5,218 nucleotides of DNA, from positions 1 to 5,218 of the forward strand of contig JANYFQ010000291.1 of assembly GCA_025362615.1 (NCBI GenBank), read 5' to 3'. Positions 1-4,594 of this stretch are shown here, piece by piece. Position 1 is the stretch's first letter; every line of letters starts with the position of its first letter. The notes beneath the pieces were generated by a model, which was not told where the DNA came from, did not search any database, and saw only the letters and a program-made list of their open reading frames with translations. The stretch is from Hymenobacter sp. GTDB taxonomy: Bacteria; Bacteroidota; Bacteroidia; Cytophagales; Hymenobacteraceae. Made by a program: the position numbers and the translations under genes.

Positions 1-14
1 CCTGGGAACCGCTC

Positions 15-45
15 TAGTCCCCCCTCCCCATCGGGGAGGGGGCTA
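15..45. repeat. C/G-rich hairpin downstream of preA
   Basis: A 10-bp stem (CCCCCTCCCC at 20-29, GGGGAGGGGG at 33-42) with an ATC loop is extended by TAG/CTA (15-17 and 43-45) across a 2-nt bulge. It lies about 55 bp after the preA stop. No T-run follows on the minus strand, so it is not a standard intrinsic terminator, although it could slow polymerase or protect the 3' end of the mRNA. The rest of 1-98 shows no gene. Confidence 0.6.
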
Positions 46-55
46 GGGGGTGGGG
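33..55 (+). other. G-quadruplex motif (four G-tracts, loops 1-3-1)
   Basis: Four G-tracts of 4, 5, 5 and 4 bases are separated by loops A, CTA and T. This fits the strict quadruplex pattern with very short loops. It lies on the non-template (plus) strand relative to nothing coding, and on the template strand for any minus-strand transcript running out of preA. It overlaps the right arm of the hairpin at 15-45, so the two structures are mutually exclusive. Confidence 0.55.
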
Positions 56-98
56 TGAACGTAAGGGCGGAAGCTTATACGCGACTACTCAGAGCAGC

Positions 99-1472
99 TT
101 ACTCACCAGCCAATGCAATGGCCCGCGCCTTGCCCGGCAGCGTTTTGTGGCGCTCCTTGCCCAGGGCGGCGCTGGGCGCGGGCACCCAATGGTGCCGCCC
201 GCCGGCCCGCTCGTCGTTGAACTCGGTGGGGGCGGTGCCGGCCGCCGTGCGCTCCTTCCACGTCAGGTGCTGGGTGCCGTCGTCGGTGCGCTCCATCGTG
301 ATGCACTGCTCTACGGGGCACACCAGCGAACAGAGGTTGCAGCCCACGCAGTTTTCGTCGATGATTTCGGGTACGCGGGTGCCGGCGTTGAGCCGGATGG
401 CCTGGTGCGCCCCGTCCTCGCAGGCCGTGTAACAGAGCTGGCAGCCAATGCACTTGTCGGCGTTGATGTTGGCCGTCACCTTGTACTTCATGTTCAGGTC
501 TTCCCAGGGCAGCACGTTGGGCAGGGCCTTGCCCACCATGTCGTAAATGGTGTGGAAGCCCTTGTCCACCATGTACTGCTCCAGGCCCGAAGTCATTTCG
601 CGGATGATGCCAAAGCCGAAGTGCATGGCCGCCGTGCAGACTTGCACCGAGCTGGCCCCCAATAAAATATGCTCCACCGCGTCGCGCCAGTTTTCGATGC
701 CGCCGATGCCTGAGATGGGCAGTTGAATGTCGGGGTGCTGGGCGCAGTTTTTCACCATGTTCAGGGCAATGGGCTTCACGGCCGGGCCGCAGTAGCCGCC
801 GTTGCTGCCCTTGCCGTCCACGATGGGGTAGGGGGCAAACAGGTCAAGGTCCACGCCCACAATGCTCTGAATGGTGTTGATGAGCGAGATGGCGTTGGCC
901 CCCCCGCGCCGCGCCGCCAGGGCGGGCTCCGTAATGTCCGAAATGTTGGGCGTCAGTTTCACGATGACGGGCTTGGTGGCTACTTCCATCACCCACTCCA
1001 CAATCATCTGCAATACCTTGGGCTCCTGCCCCACAGCCGAGCCCATGCCGCGCTCGCACATCCCGTGCGGGCAGCCAAAGTTGAGCTCGAAACCGTCGGC
1101 GCCCGCGTCCTGGCTTTGGCGCACAATGTCGTGCCATTCCTGCCGCGTCTGCACCATGAGCGAGGCGATGACGGCGTGGTTCGGAAACCGCTTTTTCACT
1201 TCCTCAATCTCGCGCAGGTTGTCGGCCAGCGGCCGGTCCGAAATCAACTCGATGTTGTTGAAGCCCACCAGGCGCTTATCCCGATAGTTCACGCCGCCGT
1301 ACCGGCTCGACACGTTCACGACAGGCACACCCAGCGTCTTCCACACCGCGCCGCCCCAGCCGGCATCGAAGGCCTTCATCACTTGGTAGCCGGAGTTGGT
1401 GGGCGGGGCCGAAGCCAGCCAGAACGGGTTCGGCGCTTTGATGCCGGCGAAATCAATGGAAAGGTCGGGCAT
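99..1472 (-). CDS. preA: NAD-dependent dihydropyrimidine dehydrogenase, catalytic subunit PreA
   Basis: This is the FMN/iron-sulfur subunit that, with PreT, reduces uracil or thymine to the 5,6-dihydro compound in the cytosol, the first step of reductive pyrimidine breakdown. The 457-residue product has a dihydroorotate-dehydrogenase-like FMN barrel (about 1-310). Its NFGCPHGM motif (131-138) contains Cys134, which matches the catalytic cysteine of mammalian DPD; ERGMGSAVGQ, KLTPN (172-176), the NT pair (199-200) and SGIGGI (254-259) follow. A two-cluster ferredoxin domain comes next: Cys341/344/347/351 and Cys375/378/381/385, both CxxCxxCxxxC. The tail after the second cluster is about 64 residues, longer than I recall for E. 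coli PreA (411 aa in total), and has no motif I recognise. The start at MPDLSIDF is chosen because an in-frame ATG 15 codons upstream would translate the repeat element in the gap. It lies 92 bp downstream of preT. The family call is very sure; the exact start is fairly sure. Confidence 0.95.
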   Translation of the reverse strand: MPDLSIDFAGIKAPNPFWLASAPPTNSGYQVMKAFDAGWGGAVWKTLGVPVVNVSSRYGGVNYRDKRLVGFNNIELISDRPLADNLREIEEVKKRFPNHAVIASLMVQTRQEWHDIVRQSQDAGADGFELNFGCPHGMCERGMGSAVGQEPKVLQMIVEWVMEVATKPVIVKLTPNISDITEPALAARRGGANAISLINTIQSIVGVDLDLFAPYPIVDGKGSNGGYCGPAVKPIALNMVKNCAQHPDIQLPISGIGGIENWRDAVEHILLGASSVQVCTAAMHFGFGIIREMTSGLEQYMVDKGFHTIYDMVGKALPNVLPWEDLNMKYKVTANINADKCIGCQLCYTACEDGAHQAIRLNAGTRVPEIIDENCVGCNLCSLVCPVEQCITMERTDDGTQHLTWKERTAAGTAPTEFNDERAGGRHHWVPAPSAALGKERHKTLPGKARAIALAGE

Positions 1473-1475
1473 GAT

Positions 1476-1568
1476 GTAGCGCGGACTTTTAGTCCGCGTT
1501 TGATAAAAGTATTGCAAATACAGCCAGGCAGCTAACTGCTCAAATCGCGGTCTGAAAGACCACGCTAC
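1476..1568. repeat. REPIN-like element: two inverted REP hairpins with foot GTAG
   Basis: Two related hairpins face each other and fill the preT-preA gap. The left copy reads GTAG (1476-1479), then an 8-bp stem CGCGGACT/AGTCCGCG (1480-1487 and 1491-1498) with loop TTT, then TTTGA. The right copy, read on the minus strand, is GTAG (1568-1565), stem CGTGGTCT/AGACCGCG (1564-1557 and 1553-1546) with loop TTC, then ATTTGA. An A-to-T difference in one arm is matched by a T-to-A difference in the other, so pairing is preserved; one position is a G-U wobble. About 36 bp lie between the copies. A foot GTAG is the tetranucleotide recognised by REP-associated (RAYT/TnpA-REP) transposases in enterobacteria. 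Membership of a genome-wide family is inferred, not shown here. Confidence 0.75.
1515..1543 (-). promoter_or_regulatory. possible weak Bacteroidota-type promoter inside the REPIN, upstream of preA
   Basis: On the minus strand a TTG (1543-1541) is followed after 18 bp by TGTATTTG (1522-1515). The Bacteroidota consensus is TTG, 19-21 bp, TAnnTTTG, so one base and the spacing are off. Transcription would begin about 35 nt before the preA start and the leader would carry the left REP hairpin. This is a motif match only. Confidence 0.2.
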
Positions 1569-2890
1569 TTGCTCAAGTAAGCGTGAATACCCCGCGCCGT
1601 AAGCTTGGCTTCCGCCGCCGCGTTTACTACTTCCGCGCCGCCATTCCAGGCGTCGCCCGAGGCCCAGTACTGCGGGTTGCCCGTTTGGCCGGTGTGCGCG
1701 TTGGCTTCGATGCGGCCCTTGCCGTCCAGCTTCAGGCCCGGTATCAGGCCCAGAAACTCCGTTTGCTTGGCCTGCCCGGTGGCTTTGATAACCATGTCGC
1801 AGTCCTCCACAAACTCGGAGCCGGACACTTCGCGCACCTGGCCGTCGCGGGTTTCGGTGCGGATGAACTTTACGCCCGTCACGCGGCCGTTGCCCATCAC
1901 TTCCACCGGCGCTACGTTAAACAAGCCCTTCACGCCCACACCTTTGGCCAGGTCGTACTCGAATTCGTAGGCTCCCATTTCCTCCTTGCCGCGCCGGTAG
2001 GCCAGCAGCACGGTATCGGCCCCGAGGCGCGACGATTCGGAGGCCGCGTCCATCGCCGTGTTGCCGCCGCCGAGCACAATTACCTTGCGGCCCACCTTCG
2101 TTTCGTGGTGCCGCTGCCGCAACTCGGCAATAAACTCTACCGCGCCGAAGCAGTTGGTTTTATCCTCGCCCGGCAAGCCCAGCGCGTTGGTTTTGCCCAG
2201 GCCAATGCCCAGAAAAATAGCGTCGTACTTGTGTTCCATTTCCTCCAATTCTTTGCGCGAATTAATGGGGGAATTAAAATGGGTTTGGTAGCCGAACTGC
2301 GCCTGCAAATAAGCCATTTCAGCCAGCGTTTCCTCGTTGGTGATTTTGTACGGGGCCACACCGTACACCGTCAGCCCCGAAGGCTGGGCTTTGGCCTCAA
2401 ACACGTCCACCGAGTACCCCAGCGCACGCAGCTCGCAGGCCGCGGATATACCCGCCGGACCAGCGCCAATTACGGCCACTTTCTTGCCATTATCCGGCCC
2501 CGGCCCAAACAGCTTTTCGCCGCTTTTTATCACCTTGGTGGTGGCGTAGCTTTGCAGGCGGCCAATCTCAATCGGCTTCACTTCCTGCAAGTTGTACACG
2601 CAGGCTCCTTCGCAGAGCACCTCTGTGGGGCACACCTTGCCACAGGCATTGCCGAAGTAGTTGGCCTCGTAAATCGTCCGCGCCGCGCCCGTCTCATTTC
2701 CCGAGTTTATCTGCCGGATAAACTGCGGAATGTCAATTCCCGAAGGGCAAGCCTGAATGCACGGCGCATCGAAGCAAAACAGGCAGCGCGAGCTTTCGTA
2801 GAGCGCCTCGGTGCGGTTCATCACGGGCTTTAGCTGCGCGAAATTCGCGGCAAATTCCTGCTCGGTGGTGGGGGTAGAAAATTCGGCCAA
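1565..2890 (-). CDS. preT: NAD-dependent dihydropyrimidine dehydrogenase, NADH-oxidising subunit PreT
   Basis: PreT takes electrons from NAD(P)H through FAD and iron-sulfur clusters and passes them to PreA. With the TTG start used here the product is 441 residues. The N-terminal part has the DPD/GltD-type cysteine pattern: Cys36/39/44/48 (CLFCFDAPCIQAC) and Cys83/87/93/97 (CGKVCPTEVLCEGAC). A Rossmann motif GAGPAG (142-147) binds FAD and a second one, GGGNTAMD (274-281), binds the nicotinamide nucleotide. ATGQ (370-373) and ASGD (410-413) near the C-terminus complete the pyridine-nucleotide oxidoreductase fold. An in-frame ATG at 3007 would add 39 residues, but these contain IQRSASFF/IQRSASFL, which is the translated 24-bp intergenic repeat. 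The TTG at 2890 follows an A-rich CAAAAACA and keeps the EFAANFAQLKP segment, which looks like real family sequence. Internal Met24 is the other option. The stop TAG lies inside the repeat element that separates it from preA. Function is very sure; the start is about 65% sure. Confidence 0.93.
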   Translation of the reverse strand: MAEFSTPTTEQEFAANFAQLKPVMNRTEALYESSRCLFCFDAPCIQACPSGIDIPQFIRQINSGNETGAARTIYEANYFGNACGKVCPTEVLCEGACVYNLQEVKPIEIGRLQSYATTKVIKSGEKLFGPGPDNGKKVAVIGAGPAGISAACELRALGYSVDVFEAKAQPSGLTVYGVAPYKITNEETLAEMAYLQAQFGYQTHFNSPINSRKELEEMEHKYDAIFLGIGLGKTNALGLPGEDKTNCFGAVEFIAELRQRHHETKVGRKVIVLGGGNTAMDAASESSRLGADTVLLAYRRGKEEMGAYEFEYDLAKGVGVKGLFNVAPVEVMGNGRVTGVKFIRTETRDGQVREVSGSEFVEDCDMVIKATGQAKQTEFLGLIPGLKLDGKGRIEANAHTGQTGNPQYWASGDAWNGGAEVVNAAAEAKLTARGIHAYLSK

Positions 2891-2896
2891 TGTTTT

Positions 2897-3026
2897 TGAA
2901 TGAAGAATGAGGAATGAGGCACTGCGCTGAATGAAGAATGAGGCGCTGCGTTGAATTGAATGAGGAGTAAAAACTAATTGACGGTATGCCAATTCTTTAT
3001 TTTTCATTCAGCGCAGCGCCTCATTC
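2897..3026. repeat. 24-bp repeat cluster: two direct copies and one inverted copy
   Basis: The unit GAATGAGGCACTGCGC plus TGAATGAA occurs at 2912-2935, again at 2936-2959 (two substitutions and a 1-bp slip near its end), and inverted at 3003-3026 (one mismatch to the first copy). A related TGAATGAAGAATGAG stands at 2897-2911. The copies enclose an AT-rich centre (about 2970-3002) that contains AATTG/CAATT arms. Because the unit is 24 bp and free of stops in the preT frame, it extends that frame artificially upstream. The arrangement, inverted ends around a short core, resembles a non-autonomous repeat element, but the family is not recognised. Confidence 0.75.
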
Positions 3027-3035
3027 TTTATTCGA

Positions 3036-3902
3036 CTACAATTCAACGAGTTTTTCGTACGTCTCCGGGCGGCGGTCGCGGAAAAACTGCCAGGTGTTGC
3101 GCACCTCGTCAATCATGTCGAGGTCGAACTCGGAAATGAGTAGTTCGTCCTTGTACTCATCGGCTTGCGCGATGATTTGGCCGCGCGGGTCCACGAAATA
3201 CGAGGTGCCGTAGAAGCGGCCCAGGTTCCAGGGCTTTTCTTCGCCCACGCGGTTGATGCAGCCCATGAAGTAGCCGTTGGCCGCCGCGTGGGCGGGCTGC
3301 TCCAGCTTCCAGAGGTACTGCGAGAGGCCGGCCACGGTGGCCGACGGGTTGTACACGATTTCGGCCCCGTTCAGGCCCAGTACGCGGGCGCCATCGGGGA
3401 AGTGACGGTCGTAGCAGATGTACACGCCCACTTTGGCGTACTTGGTCTGAAACACCGGGTAGCCCAAGTTGCCGGGCTTGAAGAAGAACTTCTCCCAGAA
3501 GCCGGTGGTATGCGGAATATGGTTTTTGCGGTACTTGCCGAGATAAGTGCCGTCGGCGTCAATCACGGCGGCCGTATTGTAGAGGAAGCCGGCGGCTTCG
3601 CGCTCGTACACCGGCACGATGATGACCATATTGTACTTCTTGGCGTATTCGGCCATGCGCTCGGTAGTGGGGCCGGGCACGGCTTCGGCCGAGGCGTACC
3701 AGGCTTTATCCTGGCCAGGACAGAAATACGGGGTGTTGAAAATTTCCTGCAAACACAGAATTTGCACACCCTGCCGGCCGGCCTCCTCAATCAGCGGAAT
3801 GTGCTTGGCTTCCATCGCCTGCATAATTTCCTGGATGGTGCCTTCGCCTTCGGTCATCGGCAAGCTCATCTGAATGAGGCCGGATTTAATTATTCTGGGC
3901 AT
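3036..3902 (-). CDS. beta-ureidopropionase (N-carbamoyl-beta-alanine amidohydrolase), nitrilase family
   Basis: This enzyme hydrolyses N-carbamoyl-beta-alanine to beta-alanine, CO2 and ammonia (or the thymine-derived analogue), the last step of the pathway. The 288-residue protein is a single carbon-nitrogen hydrolase domain with the full Glu-Lys-Cys triad: Glu53 in LQEIF, Lys126 in YRKNHIP and Cys163 in ICYDRHFP. Glu137 in GFWEKFFF fits the second conserved glutamate seen in this family. NPSAT (185-189) and EQPAHAAANGYF (201-212) are also typical of the beta-ureidopropionase/N-carbamoylputrescine amidase branch. Sequence alone does not cleanly separate ureidopropionase from carbamoylputrescine amidase; the neighbours preT, preA and hydA decide it. 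Many bacterial pyrimidine clusters instead use an unrelated M20-type carbamoylase, so this one has the eukaryote-like class. The ATG follows a pyrimidine-rich stretch with no Shine-Dalgarno. It sits 66 bp downstream of the deaminase gene and 145 bp upstream of preT. Confidence 0.9.
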   Translation of the reverse strand: MPRIIKSGLIQMSLPMTEGEGTIQEIMQAMEAKHIPLIEEAGRQGVQILCLQEIFNTPYFCPGQDKAWYASAEAVPGPTTERMAEYAKKYNMVIIVPVYEREAAGFLYNTAAVIDADGTYLGKYRKNHIPHTTGFWEKFFFKPGNLGYPVFQTKYAKVGVYICYDRHFPDGARVLGLNGAEIVYNPSATVAGLSQYLWKLEQPAHAAANGYFMGCINRVGEEKPWNLGRFYGTSYFVDPRGQIIAQADEYKDELLISEFDLDMIDEVRNTWQFFRDRRPETYEKLVEL

Positions 3903-3968
3903 GGGTAGAGGTGTTGAATGCTGAGGGTTGAGTTTTGAATTGGAAGTGCGGGGTACACCGAATTTGGG
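3903..3968. other. short spacer with TTGAAT-like repeats
   Basis: This 66-bp gap between the deaminase and ureidopropionase genes contains loosely repeated TTGAAT/TTGAG words (about 3913-3940) and no hairpin or promoter that I can support. Its composition resembles the neighbouring 2897-2966 repeats. It is short enough for the two genes to share a transcript. Confidence 0.4.
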
Positions 3969-4403
3969 CTACTCTTCCATGATGTCCTCGTTCCAGAGGG
4001 CCGGCTCGGCGGCGATGAACTCGTGCATCATGGCCACGCACTCGGGCAGGTCGAGGTCCACAACTTCCACGCCGTGGCTTTCCATGAATTCGCGGGCCCC
4101 ATCGAACGTGCGCGACTCGCCCACCACGACTTTCGGAATCTTGAACTGCACGATGGTGCCTGCACACATATAGCACGGCATCAGGGTGGAGTAGATAACA
4201 GTGTCGCGGTAGCTGCGCTGGCGGCCGGCGTTGGTGAGGCAGTCCATCTCGCCGTGCTTGATGGCGGAGTCTTCCTGCACCCGCTTGTTGTGGCCCTGGC
4301 CCACGATGCGCCCATCGCGCACCAGCACCGAGCCAATGGGAATACCGCCCTGCGAGCGCCCCAGGCGGGCTTCGTCGATGGCGGCCTGCATAAATTCGTC
4401 CAT
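3969..4403 (-). CDS. cytosine deaminase, fungal (Fcy1-like) zinc type
   Basis: The product is a small zinc deaminase predicted to convert cytosine to uracil, feeding the dehydrogenase encoded downstream. The 144-residue protein has the CDA-fold signature: His50-Gly-Glu52 and P76-C-x-x-C80, so zinc ligands are His50, Cys77 and Cys80 with Glu52 as the proton shuttle. From memory of yeast cytosine deaminase, its substrate-contact residues have counterparts at matching spacing: Asn51 to Asn39, Ile33 to Ile23, Leu88 to Leu74, Phe114 to Phe100, Trp152 to Trp137 and Asp155 to Asp140. The C-terminal WNEDI mirrors the yeast WFEDI. This argues for cytosine rather than guanine or tRNA adenosine as substrate, though databases may label it only nucleoside deaminase. 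It is unrelated to E. coli CodA, an amidohydrolase-fold enzyme. An A-rich leader precedes the ATG. A terminator-like hairpin separates it from hydA, so it may begin a separate transcript. Confidence 0.88.
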   Translation of the reverse strand: MDEFMQAAIDEARLGRSQGGIPIGSVLVRDGRIVGQGHNKRVQEDSAIKHGEMDCLTNAGRQRSYRDTVIYSTLMPCYMCAGTIVQFKIPKVVVGESRTFDGAREFMESHGVEVVDLDLPECVAMMHEFIAAEPALWNEDIMEE

Positions 4404-4478
4404 GAGTTTTGTTGGTTTGTGGTTCGCGCAAAGTTTCGCAAAAATTTAAACTAAGAAGCTGTTCAGAAAGTCAGGATT
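4404..4478 (-). promoter_or_regulatory. AT-rich leader and possible promoter of the cytosine deaminase gene
   Basis: The 75 bp before the deaminase ATG are distinctly more AT-rich than the surrounding genes. On the minus strand TAAATTTT (4448-4441) resembles the Bacteroidota -7 element TAnnTTTG with the last base changed; no convincing TTG lies 19-21 bp further upstream. An A-rich run (ACAAACCAACAAAAC) precedes the start codon, as is common where Shine-Dalgarno sites are absent. Placed just after a terminator, this region is the likely site for a new promoter, but the motif itself is weak. Confidence 0.3.
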
Positions 4479-4582
4479 GGTGCGGGCGGGCGGCTTTTTT
4501 CGGCCGGCCGCCCGCTTCGGGTAGCCGGTCAGACGGCCTGAGAAAAGCGGGCGGGCGGCAAAAAAAGCCGCCCGCCCGCACC
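4479..4582. repeat. 104-bp nested palindrome with 22-bp perfect inverted ends
   Basis: The ends at 4479-4500 and 4561-4582 are exact reverse complements of each other over 22 bp (GGTGCGGGCGGGCGGC followed by six T, and its complement). Each end also folds locally. On the right, a perfect 13-bp stem with an A7 loop (4547-4579) can form. On the left, GCGGGCGGGCGGC (4482-4494) pairs with 4503-4515, 12 of 13 positions. The element is thus two similar hairpins in inverted orientation around a short core (about 4518-4540, with GCCG/CGGC arms). The symmetry suggests a dispersed repeat element that also serves as a terminator. Confidence 0.8.
4541..4579 (-). terminator. intrinsic terminator downstream of hydA
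   Basis: Read on the minus strand, GCGGGCGGGCGGC (4579-4567), a T7 loop, and GCCGCCCGCCCGC (4559-4547) form a perfect 13-bp all-G/C stem followed at once by TTTTCT. This begins about 15 bp after the hydA stop codon. It is a textbook rho-independent shape, so hydA transcription probably stops or is strongly reduced before the deaminase gene. Confidence 0.7.
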
Positions 4583-4594
4583 GCCTACTTTGCG

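Noticed and set aside
1470..1517. Upstream ATG at 1517 as the preA start
   Set aside because: The 15 extra residues (MQYFYQTRTKSPRYI) are translated from the repeat element, and the family sequence begins at MPDLSIDF.
723..1535. Long plus-strand open frames opposite preA (also at 1583-2833 opposite preT and 3165-3908 opposite the ureidopropionase gene)
   Set aside because: Each lies antisense to a gene with intact family motifs. Their translations are low-complexity (Ala/Val/His/Arg-rich) with no recognisable domain, as expected from antisense reading of GC-rich genes.
2897..3026. CRISPR array from the repeated 24-mers
   Set aside because: Two copies are adjacent without spacers and the third is inverted; no cas gene is nearby. 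This is not CRISPR architecture.
4267..4403. CodA-type cytosine deaminase or tRNA adenosine deaminase (TadA) as identity of the 144-residue protein
   Set aside because: CodA is a larger amidohydrolase with a different fold. The yeast-like Asn39, Trp137 and Asp140 positions and the C-terminal WNEDI favour the Fcy1 branch over TadA.
4450..4478. AAGAAGCTGTTCAGAAAGTC resembles an insertion-sequence terminal repeat
   Set aside because: No reverse-complement partner is present in the window, there is no transposase reading frame and no target duplication is visible.
4527..4538. Minus-strand GGCCGTCTGACC resembles the Neisseria DNA uptake word GCCGTCTGAA
   Set aside because: A single incomplete match inside the arms of a palindrome, in a genome that does not look like Neisseria; best explained as chance.
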